From Cladorrhinum sp. PSN259 (taxonomy: Eukaryota > Ascomycota > Sordariomycetes > Sordariales > Podosporaceae), in the NCBI GenBank assembly GCA_033725935.1, contig MU867109.1, forward strand, positions 124,001 through 188,000: 64,000 nt of DNA, given 5' to 3'. Made by a program: the position numbers and the translations under genes. This document shows positions 32,306 to 44,318 of this stretch, one piece after another. The notes under the pieces were generated by a model. That model made no database searches. It was given only the letters and a program-made list of their open reading frames with translations, and was not told the origin of the DNA. How positions within the stretch are numbered: the first letter of the stretch is position 1; every line of letters begins with the position of its first letter.

Positions 32306-34047
32306 TGTGGCGCTCCCTTCTCTTCCCCTGAACTTTTTAGGTTGGTTGTTGTTTGGTTCCACTCAGATCGAAAAAGGTTGTCTATCATCGATTGTAATTG
32401 ACCAGGTACAAGTACCGAATGTTGGTTCAACGAGAAAAGAGAGAGGACCGGTGAGAAAAAGAGGAGGAAGGAATATTGAGTGAAGGATTAAGTTGATCCC
32501 GGCTCATTCACACACCACTTCGTACATGGCGTGAGATGCCCCCGCGGAAGAGTTCGTCTGTATCACAAAGTTCTTATATACACGTGTATATGCAGAGAGA
32601 TCCGAGTCTCTTGCAGAAGAGACAATATGCGGAACCATTATCTCGGTACTCACCTTCCTCTTTCGTTGGTAACCTTTGCCAATTCCCATTGCAAATAAAA
32701 GTGAAACATCCAACCACTTCATCTCACGTCTCTCAGCTTGCATTTCCATCCTAGATCGGGTGGGTGATACGGTGCTTACTTGTGCATGTGTAGATCCAAC
32801 ATGGGTGTCGGGTGGATGAGGTGCAGCTTCGACGTCAAATAGGCGAAAGCTGATAAGGAATCATTGATTTGGCCAGTGGTCACCCCCTGGTTCAATATGA
32901 GATACCGGTACGCATGTCGTATTCATCGAAATGTGGGGGAAGATGCACTCTGAAAGGTTGTCAATGATAAGTACTCTGACCAATAATGAATGAGGTATCA
33001 GTTGTACTTTTTTGCTGCATTGGGGTTAGCGCCGGGTTGTGTTGCCCGACGGTAGAACAACTGAGAACAAAGTGATATTACATTGCCTTGACCAGTGTTG
33101 ATTGTGGTTTGCGAGTTCCTCAGATTTCTCGGTAGCGAATCTGTATCAAGAGCCCGCCCGGAGGTCTGGGTGAGGTCATGTTATGGTGTAGTGGTGTGGT
33201 GCTGTTGAGGTGATGCAGAGGGAGGTGAGGAACCAACTGCATGGATGTCTTTTATCGAAATGCAGGCCCTCAAATCAGGACTGGCTGCAGCACTGTATTG
33301 GTGAACTTGGAGGCTGTGTGGCTTGTAATCCCGGGAAGGACAGGATATCAGCAGCCACCCCTCGCTGCCCCTGCACCCATTCACACTGCAGAAAAGGAGC
33401 ACATCGGTTTAAGCTATTTGAAACCGTGAGAACTTTGTAGCAACCTGTAGGCTGTGTTACTTCAAGAACTTGATGTTCAGGATCAATCATGAGCTGCCGA
33501 AGAATACTCGTTGCCCCCCATGTCTCACTTATCGGACCGCAGGTCAACAATGAATACTGGTAAGCACAAATAGGGAAGAGATTGCCCTGTTTGAGTCCAT
33601 GCGAACACGAGGTGTAGACCCAATTTGATCAAGGTTGGTTTGACGAGCTGGCTATTTCCGTGCGGGCAGATTGGTAGCACGGATCTTCACTCCGGACCCA
33701 GCAGTCCCTCGGGATGGTGATTCGTTGGACAGGGTAATGGTGCGATTTGTAATTGTTGGTGAGCTAATTCATGGCTCTCTCGTTCCCGTGTGATATATAT
33801 CCCCGCAAGGTAGGCGGTTGATGTTGGATCAGGGTCTGCTGAGACCTCAACTCTTCAATCTTGTCTTTGGTGATTGCATTTATTGAACTTCTCATCCGAC
33901 GGCACTCACTGCGAGCCAAGGACTTGGCTAAGCATCCCGCGATTTCTCATTCTTTCCACTATCTTGGCTTGCATACGCTTCTGACTAGGTGCCATTTAAT
34001 CGACACTCGGGCCGTACCGTATTACTCGGCTCGAAAGTGATCATCCA
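32306..34047. other. 1.7-kb divergent promoter region of two transporters
   Basis: Between the ammonium transporter and the permease, both reading outwards. No gene is supported inside it. Apart from the GATA motifs I see nothing specific. Confidence 0.4.
32382..32970 (-). promoter_or_regulatory. Cluster of GATA-factor sites upstream of the ammonium transporter
   Basis: Within 700 bp of the start are TGATAG (32382-32387, minus), AGATAA (32638-32643, minus), TGATAA (32851-32856, plus) and TGATAA (32965-32970, plus). HGATAR is the known target of fungal nitrogen regulators (AreA/NIT2), which control ammonium permeases. Short motifs occur by chance, so function is inference. Confidence 0.35.
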
Positions 34048-35853
34048 ATGTCTGACAAAGAAAAGAACGCCCCGATCGATGCGTATGGGGCCGGAGATGT
34101 TGGCGTGGCTACTGCCAGTTCCGAGGTAGATATCGTCAAGATCTTGGGATATCAGCCGGAGCTTAAGAGGAATCGGTCCATGTTCACTTTGTTGTTTCAG
34201 TCGTTGGCAATTGCTGCGGTATGGACTTCGGCCCTGTCTTTCTTGTGACAAGAGATTGAAACTGACATATTTTCCTTGGGCAGATACCCTATGGCTTCGG
34301 GGGGCCGCTAATTAGTGCCATTTATGGAGGAGGTAACTTGCCCTTGAGATCACCCCTTTGCAGCCCGGGAAACCTTGCTGACAAAATAGGCCAACTCCCA
34401 ATGTTCCTTGGATGGATCATAGTCCTTATTGTCGATGAATGCATTGCGCTTTCCCTCGGCGAGCTTGCTTCTCGATATCCAACCTCGGCTGGACCATATT
34501 ACTGGTCATTCCAACTTGCACCTCCTCAGTTCCGGAAAGTACTGTCTTTCATCACCGGATGGACATGGCTCATTGGAAACTGGACCATTACATTATCCGT
34601 AAATTTCGGCTTCGCGTCCCTCATTGCCGCCTGTATTGCATTGTATCACCCAGACTTCGTGATCGAATCCTGGCAGCTGTTGTTGATATTCTACGCCGTC
34701 TGCCTCATGACGTTTGTTGTCTGTGCGTTTGGCAACCGTTTTCTTCCCACGGTTGATACAGCTTGCGCCGTGTTCACATTAATCGCCATCTTGGTTACGC
34801 TAGTATGTTTGTCGGCGAAGGCTGAAGTTGGAAGAAACTCGGTTGGTACTACCCTTGGCCACTATGACAATTCTTTGTCCGGTTGGGGAGACTTTTCTTT
34901 CTTCATCGGCATCCTACCAGCTGCCTACACCTTTTCGGCTATCGGTATGGTCTCTTCCATGGCCGAAGAGTGTGAGGACCCCGCGGTGAAGTTGCCAAAG
35001 GCCATTGCGTTGGCCGTGCCAGTAGGAGGAATTGCTGGCTTGTTCTTTGTAAGTTTTCTGTACACGAGCGTACGATTAGGAGGCAATTGACTTTGTAAAT
35101 TCTAGATTATTCCGATTTGTGCAACAATGCCATCCCTCGAGTATATCATGGATGCTCCAGTTGGGCAAGCACTTCCTTATATATTTGCCGCCGTCATGGG
35201 TTCCCCAGGTGGTGGACTTGCTCTGACTGTCCTCGTCCTGATAATCACCTTATTCTGCTCAATCTCGATTACGGTTGCTGCGTCTCGTTGTACTTGGGCC
35301 TTTGCTCGTGACAAAGCCATCCCAGTATCCAGGCTGTTTAGTCAGGTCAATGTGAAGCATGGCGTGCCAATCTGGGCTTTGGTATTGACGACAGTTGTGG
35401 AAATGCTGTTGGGTCTCATCAATCTTGGTTCTTCGTCGGCGTTCTTGGCCTTTGTTTCGGTTGGTGTCATCTCTCTGGCAGTATCTTACGCAATACCGAT
35501 CGTCATCAGCATGTGGCATCGGCGTAAGGAGGTTAATGCCGCGCCGTGGACGTTAGGTAACAAAGTTGGATGGGTTGTCAACATCATTGCTGTGTTATGG
35601 ATCGCCTTTGAGACGGTATTATTCTCCATGCCGCAGGTGTTGCCGGTGGACGAAGTCACCATGAACTACGCGGTCGTGGTGTTTGTGGGATTCCTGGCGT
35701 TGAGCGCAGTGTGGTATGTAATATATGCCGGTAAAGGTAAGTCTCCTCTGCATCTTTTTATCTCCGAGGGCCCAACGTGAGCTGACAATTGATGTGTCTG
35801 CAGTATACAAAGGGCCGCCTGAGTCCGATGGGCTGAAGGTGGAGCGGTCATAA
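34048..35853 (+). CDS. APC-superfamily permease (choline/GABA permease-like)
   Basis: 519-aa multi-pass plasma-membrane transporter from five exons: 34048-34218, 34284-34332, 34390-35048, 35106-35736, 35804-35853. About 12 hydrophobic segments follow a short soluble N-terminus (LGYQPELKRNRSMFTLLFQSLAIAA, as in fungal ACT-family permeases). Characteristic sequences: ELASRYPTSAGPYYW after helix 2, GMVSSMAEECEDPAVKLPKAI in the loop after helix 6, and WAFARDKAIPVS. This resembles Hnm1/GABA/amino-acid permeases, which co-transport choline, polyamines or amino acids with protons. Exact substrate not assignable. The tail VYKGPPESDGLKVERS is short and hydrophilic. It shares the upstream region with a divergent ammonium transporter. 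Confidence 0.92.
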
Positions 35854-36297
35854 GTGGTTTCTGGGAAAGTTTTACGGAGGAAGTGGCAAGAGATTCGGTG
35901 CACACATTTCATTTTTGGTGGCATTTCCGGCATACCTTCAAGACCTATCTTAACATTAATTGAGAGAACAAAAGGTTTAAAGTGCTGGGTTCGTCATCCG
36001 CGCCGTTTGTGGATAAGGGTGACAGCCGTGCCTTCCATCTGTTGATAAAATTGCCATGGCAAACTTGAAATCTCAAATTTACTTCAAGCTAATGCAGGCT
36101 TTTCAAACGTTGAGATTGCGGTCTACATTGTCGCCTGGGTGGATGAATGTGCTAGGACTTCGGTGTCCAAGTTAGAATATAGGGCCCTGTGTCTTTCACT
36201 TGTCTCAAGTGCTGTCTTGCGGTGTTTGCAGCATCGCAATTTGCACGGCCAGAACAGTGCCAAACACCCGGAATTCACCGGGCGGTGGAGGGCCAAG
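35854..36297. other. Intergenic region
   Basis: 444 bp between the permease and the Zip2-like gene. The downstream reading frame is open back to an ATG at 36139, so the true start could lie here. Confidence 0.35.
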
Positions 36298-39239
36298 ATG
36301 GAGTTCAACTCAGGAGAAGATCTGATCTCCATGAAAGAGACCCTCCAGAGACAACCCTCGCTTTCCACCCAAAGCCCTCCCTCCAACCTGGAGGCAGATG
36401 AGTACGCAAGATACAACGGTCTGACCATCGACAACTTTACGGACCCATGGTCTATACCACCTCAGCACGATGATGCCATTGCCTCCACCCTTACACATCT
36501 TGACCCTGGGGACCTTATCGAAGATGCGGCGCTCCAAGAATGCTACTTCCGATCCATCCCGACCTCGGAACAATGGGAGCTGCCGCCAAAATCGCTCGCC
36601 GCCCTTCAAGATTCTGTGAAGCGATGCAAGGTGGAGGAAGTTGCGACTCTGATGGACGATCTTTGCTTTGCAGAGCGGAATAAGAACGTCGGCCTTGAAT
36701 ATGATCCTCCCCTCCTCCGCAGCGATCACGAAGAGGATTGTCGTCGGCTGGCACGGAGAGTGAATGCCTTTCGAAAGGTGCCACTGCCTGACCATCGTCT
36801 CCCGGTGGAACCTGCCGACGTAACCAAGGGCGAAGGACTCGAATTTCCGAGTATCGCACTGGAAAAGGACAAATTATTGATGAAAAGGGTCGAGGAGGAG
36901 AAATTAAGCATGGATCATGACAACCTCAAATACCTCATGGAATCCATCAAGGCCGATTGGACAGTTAAGGACCAAAAGGAGCTTATCGAAAGCACTTATC
37001 CCTACCATGGTGTAAGTTACTCACTTGCCGACCGACTGAACACTGTGCTAACACCTCGGGAAAGATCGGGGCGGCGGAACCTCTGACACCCCCTCTGAGC
37101 CCTGTGGTCGAACCCCCGGCTGAAGAGTTCGTTCCAGATGAAGAAACATGCTACATACCCAGCCCATCTGCTCCCAGTTCCGAGCTGAGCGCAGACATAC
37201 GCCGCGCCGAGAGCCAAATCTTCCGAGACGACGAGGAATTTTGGGCTCAAGTCCGGCAGAATTCTGTTTCCCCCGAGATGTATGTCGAAGTCGATACCGC
37301 AGAGATGTTACGGGCCGGACAGTTCAGATCATCCTCAGCGCCAGCTACAGGCCCCGAGCCAGTTCCTCGAGACTTCCATGTTGATGTCCCAATCTTTGCA
37401 AGTCCATGGCATGACGATAATGACCGGGAAAGATTCAGAGTCTTGACACGGGAAGACATGGATCAGATGAATTGCTTCGTTACGACCAGCGATAGGACCG
37501 ATGACACAGATGAGCACCTGATAAGTATTTTTATGGACAGAGCCACCAATATCATATGGCGCGTGGAGCAGGAGCAGCTTCAACCGCTGGATGCGGTCGC
37601 TAGGGTTGGTGTTCCGCTGACGGATTTCTCTATTTCACGTCCAGAGTGGGAAGAACAACAAATCGGACCCGAGGCTCTGATGGGACAGATTAGGAAAACG
37701 GAGGATGTTGATTGGGAAGGCCCCAAGTGGCATTATAATCGTGCTGCAGAGCAGAAAATGGTATGGGCTCCGTTAGCTCACATGAGACGGAGGTCTTTGG
37801 TCTCCGAGAATATAGAGGTCGACGCTGAGTTATTGAACCGTTTTCTGGATGGCAGCGAAGACAACGATGCACCGACGAGTGCGGATTATGTACACAAGCA
37901 ACAAGGGCTGGCAATCCTTCGCATGGATATCGATGAAGACGACGAGTACATCGTGTCGTTGCTGGGATTGTCTGAACCTTCGGCTTCTCTTGTCATTGCC
38001 AAGAAACCACTTGTTCTCGCCCAAGGACAAGAGGCCACGCCGACCTCGGTTGTTGTGTCTCGAGTGTCAGGTGCTGAACAACAGTATCTCCGGGGCGTAA
38101 CGGAGAGAGCCACAGGAGAGGGGAGAGCTTTAAAGAAGCAGAAAACCATGAAGGGGAGTAAAGAGTTCTTTGGTCAGCTGGATCTCGAGATTATGGATGG
38201 ACTCGTTCCTCATTCACCTTCGACCCAATCGCCTTCCACCCAATTATTAGCAGGATACGAGAGACAATTCCCAGAAATCGGGCAGCTTATCAACAGATAT
38301 GCCGACACCCATTTTCCGAAGCCGCCCGAAGACAAGCAGATTCCTGAGACACCTGCAGCAATCGAGGCTATTCCCGATCTTCCTCCGTCTCCTGAGCCAA
38401 TTCCAGCCGTTGCACCCGACGATATTGTTCCTCCAACACCTCCGCCAAAGGTGATTATCTCCTCAACCGTTACTAGGCCGATCATTATTCACCTGGAGAA
38501 AATCCTCCCTGGCATTGAGATCATCGCACGAGACTACGGTGCTCACGCCCCACCAGGCTGGGCTCCGGGTATGCGATCGCCCAACCTCGACGACGCAGAT
38601 ATCACTGTTTCCTCCTCGACCGGCATTCTAGCCTCAACGATGGTCAAACTGCGTCAGAGACCTGTACCAGGGCAGCCAGGAGTTGCACCCGATCTTCGCC
38701 AAGTTATTCAGAACGTTGCAGTTCGCTATGAGCGTTTAGTGGTCATCATATCCGAGGGAAACAAGCATGCCGAGACAATGACTCCTCTCTCACAAGGAGA
38801 CGCGAAGGCTCTTGCCGAGTTTCAAGGGTTTCTCATGGGTCTCGACACCGAGGCGCGAATGCTATATGTCGGTGGCGGAATTGAGACTCTAGCCAAATGG
38901 ACAGCCAAGATAATATGCGACCACGGTGAGGAGCGACCGAGAGTGAGAAAGCTTGTTGTTCCCGGGCAGAGCTACTGGGAGGTATTCCTTCACAGAGCAG
39001 GAATGAACGTGTTCGCTGCACAGGTTATCCTCGGCGCTCTTCCCAGACCTGATGAGGAGAAGTCGGCCGTAGGGGGTCCAGAAGAACAGGCACCATATGG
39101 TTTGCCATTTTTTGTTCAGTTACCGCGGGAAGGCAGAATCGAAATGTTTGAGCCCCTGATTAGATGCAAGAAAGTTCTGGAGAGGGTGAGTCAAGTGATT
39201 GACGAGCCTTGGGGTCAACTTCCTGTTGACGGTCATTGA
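36298..39239 (+). CDS. Putative meiotic Zip2/SHOC1-like protein with inactive XPF-like domain
   Basis: 962-aa protein from exons 36298-37011 and 37065-39239 (intron GTAAGT...AAAG with CTAAC, phase 0). The N-terminal 700 residues are acidic and without a domain I recognise. Residues about 705-960 look like an XPF/ERCC4 nuclease fold: RPIIIHLEKILPGIEIIARDYG, DADITVSSSTGIL, VRYERLVVIISEGN, then a possible helix-hairpin-helix-like tail. The catalytic ERKxxxD motif of active XPF is absent. Inactive XPF domains of this kind define Zip2/SHOC1, which pairs with Spo16 to promote meiotic crossovers. The family call is inference from these pattern matches. ATG 36298 has a good context (GCCAAGATGG); 36139 would add 53 residues. 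Confidence 0.5.
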
Positions 39240-39474
39240 TAACCTCTTGGAGGGAGTAGCCTGGAGAATATTGTTGTTATGTGTGTTGGAAGAAGAGATG
39301 ATATGCTCCTAAATCTGGCGATTTGCTCCGAGATTTTGTTGCTCTGTAGATCCGATTTGGGAGGAAAGATCGGGTCGTCATTTGCTGTACGTAGGTGTTG
39401 CTGTGCGCCGTGGATGTCTTTTCAAGGCACCATCCCTGAACATTTTGGTGTTGAAGCATAAATGAAGCTTCTAA

Positions 39475-40963
39475 TTATTGGTCTCTATTGTCATCATCAC
39501 GTTCTTCCTCGTGGTCATGCTCTGAACTGCTTGGCCCAATGCTCCAGACCTTAAGACTCGTCTCGCCGACAACGATTCGTGATTTCCCACTCTTCGGCCG
39601 TTTAACCGTCAAACTCGCCTCCGAACCAGACTCGCTCTCGCTCTCGCTCTCGCTCTCCGAGCCACCACTCTCCTCATCGCTGTCCTCGTCGCTCCCACTC
39701 TCACTCCCACTGTCACTCTCACTTTCGCTTCCACTCTCATCAACAATAGCCCACGACCCAGAACATGTAGCCAAAACCGACCCACTCAAATGCATAGCCG
39801 CACTCCCAACCGCACTCCCATGAGCAGCTCTTAACCCCCAAACAGGCTCCAAATCCCCCTCACTCATGCCCACCCCTTCATAAACCACCACCCCGCCCTC
39901 CCTAGTCCCAGCCCAAACCTCAAACCCTCCCTTCTCTTCAGTCCCCGGAAACACATCACAACTCAGCCTCTGATTCGTATACCCATCCCTCCCCTTCAAG
40001 ACCCCCAACAACTTATTCGTCCCCCTCAAATCATACACCAGCATCCCACCTGATCCCCGCTCATTCACAACCAAATACCGTCCGCAAGGTGACCATACAG
40101 TCTGCACAATACCCTTTCCTTCTATGCCCGTCTCGTCAGCAGCACCCTTCACACCCCAATTCGCAACCACGCAATTCCCCGCTCTCGTCAAATCGTACAA
40201 CCCAATCCACCTGGTCCACGTCCCAGCAGCTAATAATCCCTCCTGGCCGGCAGACTGGAGAGCCATAGATGATACGGTCCCGCGCATACCCACCCCACCA
40301 CCTTTGATCAAGTACCGAGTGGAAGGAATGGTAGGTATTGTCACCACTGGCTCGGCCGACATTCCGGCGTCAGGGCGGGAAACATCCCACAGTGCTATGC
40401 GGTGTGTCGTGCCGGCTATGAAGTGCGTCCCGGGGGATGGCCAGATGAGGGAAGCGACAGGGAGATAAGCCTCTGTCTCGTGTTTTATGAGACGGAAGGA
40501 AGCTATTGGCGGAGGTGAGGCTGAGTTTGAAGGAGGGAATATGTGGTGCAAGTGGATGGGGTGGTCGGTGCATGCTGTTAGCAGAACTTGGGTTGAAGGG
40601 TTTTCGAGGGCGAAGTAAGGGCAGGGTGCTATGGCGCTTGTTGGTTCTGGGAGGGAGATGGTGGCTTGCGGGGCTAGGGTCAAGGGGGAGGTGCGGGAGG
40701 GGTCGAGTAGAGATTCTGGGAGGACGAAGGAGGAGATGTGGTTTGTGGAAGATGAGGTGAAGAGGGTTGTGCCGTCTGCTGCCCTGTTTCGGTGGCTCAG
40801 TTTGTTTATACTCGAAAAGGAGGAGAAGTATAAGAAAACATATTTACCATTGAACGCTCTTGAAAAAGGGGTCTTTGGTGTTGCGGGGATCTGATCTGTT
40901 GGCTTGGGAGGTGCCGTCGGGGTTCTCAGTTGAGGCCACTAGGTTGAGTGTTGGTTGCGACAT
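39475..40963 (-). CDS. WD40-repeat protein, WRAP53/TCAB1-Swt21-like
   Basis: 474-aa beta-propeller from exons 40963-40848 and 40783-39475 (64-nt intron GTAAAT...ACAG, joining KSVQ-W). The first blade reads FFKSVQWAADGTTLFTSSSTNHISSFVLP, a hallmark of the WRAP53/TCAB1 family. The animal member escorts telomerase and scaRNAs to Cajal bodies; the yeast relative Swt21 affects pre-mRNA splicing. Later blades include HRIALWDVS, WTRWIGLYDL, WSPCGRYLVVNERGSGGMLVYDL and SLKVWSIG. A Ser/Glu/Asp-repeat insert (plus-strand 39630-39750) breaks the last part of the propeller, followed by a basic KRPKSGKSR patch. Its molecular job in filamentous fungi is not established from sequence. Confidence 0.75.
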
Positions 40964-41645
40964 GGTGAGGTCAGTTGAGCGGGGAAAAGTTGTAATGAGG
41001 CGAGGTGGTATTTGGGAATATGGTTCTACTGATTTTATATTTCCTGACCTGGAAAATTATGTTTTTTTTAAGAGTTGAGACATTGATGCTCCTTTTTCAT
41101 GTATTTATTTGGATAGATCTTGGGTTGATGAGATGGGACTTTTGAGGTTTGAAGCAGGACGATAGCGTCACCACCGTCATCAAGTATATCTGTATATACA
41201 TCACGTGGGGGAGTACATAATCGAAACCATTATGCTAACACGGCGAGAACCTTGAAGTCCAGGGCTTGGCAGCCCCCACTCCGTCCAGTTATCGACCATG
41301 GTTGCCTGCCGAGAGCTGACAGGGCGCTCTGACAGCTCACATCACATGGCTCCTTGCAGCTGATGACGGGAGCTATCAACATCAGACTTTAAACTCAAAA
41401 GTTGCGACATCAACTCTAAAGTTTACCTTTACTCTCTTTCAACACGTGAAACTCTCCGTTTTTTGGTTGACGTGGGGAAATGTTGGAACAGACACGGCGT
41501 TTTGGACCATATTGATAAACCGTCGCGTCTTCCCGCAATCCTGGGGGACAAAGCGACCGGACTAATTGATCACAATACATACCAGACAACTCCGACGATT
41601 GCACGGTGTAGTTGATCCTCCAATAACACCGATACATCGACCATC
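40964..41645. other. Divergent promoter region of the WD40 and PQ-loop genes
   Basis: 682 bp, no gene seen. A CACGTG E-box palindrome is at 41202-41207. It binds bHLH factors in fungi, but its use here is untested. Confidence 0.4.
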
Positions 41646-42795
41646 ATGGAGTCCATCTTCGGAGCCGATCGTTGCCAGCAGCTTCGAGATATTAACGTTG
41701 TTAATCTCATCGTCTCTATGTACGGATAATCAGCTTCCTGGTTCCACTCCCAGCGGTTCGATGCTAATAACTGATAGCTTCATCGTCGTCGGCATGCTCA
41801 TCAGCTACCTTCCACAGCATTTCCGAATTATTTCACGTGGTACTTCAGAGGGAATCTCTCCATACTTTATCCTTCTCGGCACCACGTCCGGCACGTCGGC
41901 ATTTGCAAATATCCTGCTGCTCCCACAGTCCCGCCAAGACGTTGCCTGCTGCGCCGAGCTTGAGACCTTCCATTGTGTCGCCGGTCTGCTCGGAATAGCG
42001 CAACTGGGAGTTCAATGGATATGCTTCACATTCATGTTAGTAGCTTGGTGTCTTGCCGGTTGTTAGGTATAACTGACGAATTGACTTTGCAGTTTCGTCC
42101 TGTTCCTCGTCTTCTTCCGATACAAACCCACCCAAGACCCCGATAACGAAGAGCTGGTTGAAGATGGAGATCAGCCCAGCTGGCAGACAGCGCTCTTGGT
42201 TGCATCCCTGACGCTTCTTCACGGACTCATCGTTATTGTCGTTACGGGAGTTCTATCAACCACAGCGAAACAACACCTCGGCACTTGGGCCAATCTGTTA
42301 GGTGTCATGGCTGCCCTCCTGGCAGCTGTGCAATACATCCCGCAAATCTATACAACCTACCGCCTCAAGCACGTGGGAAGCTTGAGTATTCCCATGATGT
42401 GCATCCAGACGCCTGGCGGTTACCTCTTTGCAGGCAGTCTCGCTGTCCGTCTAGGCCTTGCTGGATGGAGCTCGTGGGGTATCTTTCTCCTGACCGCTAC
42501 CATGCAAGGGATCCTCTTATATATGGCAATCTACTACGAAATCCAAGCACGAAGTCATGCAGCCAACAACTCGACGCTTGGAACGTCACCGTCTTCGCAT
42601 CTGTATGCTAACGGCTTTGATGACGATACACCGGGACGATACACATCGCATCCTGAGCACTATGCGCAGAACCCCGACCAGCTGCAAACCATCTTGGACC
42701 GTCAAGACAGCGATGCGGCGGCCGAGACGACACCATTACTCAAACCTGGTGGAATCGGCGACCCTCACCGGAATTTTGATACTAACCGGGGTTAG
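41646..42795 (+). CDS. PQ-loop repeat membrane protein
   Basis: 344-aa seven-helix type protein from exons 41646-41719, 41778-42035 and 42093-42795. Two PQ-loop motifs are visible: YLPQHFRIISRGTSEGISPYF near residue 33 and YIPQIYTTYRLKHVGSLSIPM in the second half. This arrangement belongs to the cystinosin/Ypq/SWEET-like transporter clan, which often moves amino acids or sugars across vacuolar or Golgi membranes. An acidic loop (PTQDPDNEELVEDGDQ) connects the halves. The C-terminal 70 residues are hydrophilic. Substrate and membrane unknown. Confidence 0.88.
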
Positions 42796-44318
42796 AATAA
42801 CGGGAAGAACGACATTCCGTACTGAGGTATTAGATGATGTCGGCCCTGGGGTCATTTAATGAACGGTTAGAGGTAAAGAGGTGCCCAGTTCGACCTCTCG
42901 GGTGGCATTGCATGGTGCTTGGACTAGGCGTTATGGGTTGATTGGGAACCACATTTTTCCCTGTGATTACTCAGTCTGATGTATATAGCGGTTTGGCTGA
43001 TAGCGTAAAACGAGAACCCTCTGTAAGAAGGGACTACATTGTTTTGATATGGATGTCAGCTATAGAGAGATCGAGATGGCTGACTGGCTGCAGGGTCAGG
43101 GGGCGTGTCTGGACGGCGCTTGGGCTTTTGAAATGGTTGAATGTAGTTTTTCGTATGCATTTACCTGCGGTCGTATGTGCCTTTTTGGCAGAATTGTTTC
43201 TGTTTTCATGATATCCCTTTTGGATGCATCAACATGGACACCACCGTGATTCCCATGGTTCTTGGAGAACATGGTACAGCTCAGAAACATTCTGCTAAGC
43301 GACATTCTCTCCAAGCTTTCTGGGGAAGCCTGCCAGAGGATCCGAGCACGCAATGCTTGGATAACGCCCAATCGTGGGGATGCAGGCAACACGATCTGGT
43401 GCGACACCGTTGCGCACGGATCCCGTCAACACATCATGCACCTTGATCGGGCAGAGATCTCGGTTGCAGAAAATGCGATCTGTTCCTGCATATTTCTCTC
43501 AAGTCAGTGCGACTCGTGCTATTGGTGATGAGGAAACCCGGGCGCTGATCAACTCTTTCTGCCCCTTTCTTCTCGCCCGAAATATGGACTTTTCCGGCAA
43601 AACTCTGTCGATGAAGCTTTCTCATTATTCCGAGTGAACTTGCAGCAAACATCAAACGTCCATATTCTTCCGAATGCTGACAGCGGCTAGGCTTTTGTAA
43701 TGTTCCGGCACGGGATGGGGGTCCTCTTTGGCTTGTGTTTGCTGGGAAGAAGGGGGGCTACCGGAAGGGACACGGCTTCCATGAAATGATCTACCGACAT
43801 GGAACAAGGTGATCGGAGTCATCGTCACCGTCGCCGTCTCATGTGGGCACTTTACCCGTTACAGCAATTGCTCACAGACACATTGGCTTTTGCCCAGCCC
43901 TTTGAGCTGAATAGCCTCGTCCGACCTTTTGGTTGCGCAACCCCCAGACTGCATTGTCCGGCTTTGGACAGATACGCTGTCGATCAGGTCCACCCTGCAG
44001 CGGCCTTGGGCTGGGCGATATGCCGTGTTGTCTTCCGGGACCGAATCGAAGTTTGTGCTTGTTCGAAAAGAGGATGGAGTTGAGTCTGGTATAAGACTGG
44101 CATGGGCATGTTCTAGACCGAACCGTTGTGTCTTTTTGTTTCCTTCCTTTTTTGCTTTCTCTTTCTGCAACTCTCTCCTTGACCGTCTAATCTCATAATG
44201 TTTGTTGTTTACTTCACCAGCACACTCCCATGACAGATACAGGCATATCTATTTCTCCACTTACAAGCGACAATCGAGGCAGACGTCCGCAACGACTCCA
44301 ACTGGGTTGGATTTCATA
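42796..44318. other. 1.5-kb intergenic region
   Basis: Between two same-strand genes. Short overlapping ORFs exist on both strands, but none shows a domain, signal peptide or splice-consistent extension. No gene called. Confidence 0.4.

Noticed and set aside
37104..39239. Independent start of the Zip2-like gene at 37104
   Set aside because: The first codon there is GTG. A GTAAGT...AAAG intron with a branch site joins it in phase to the upstream exon.
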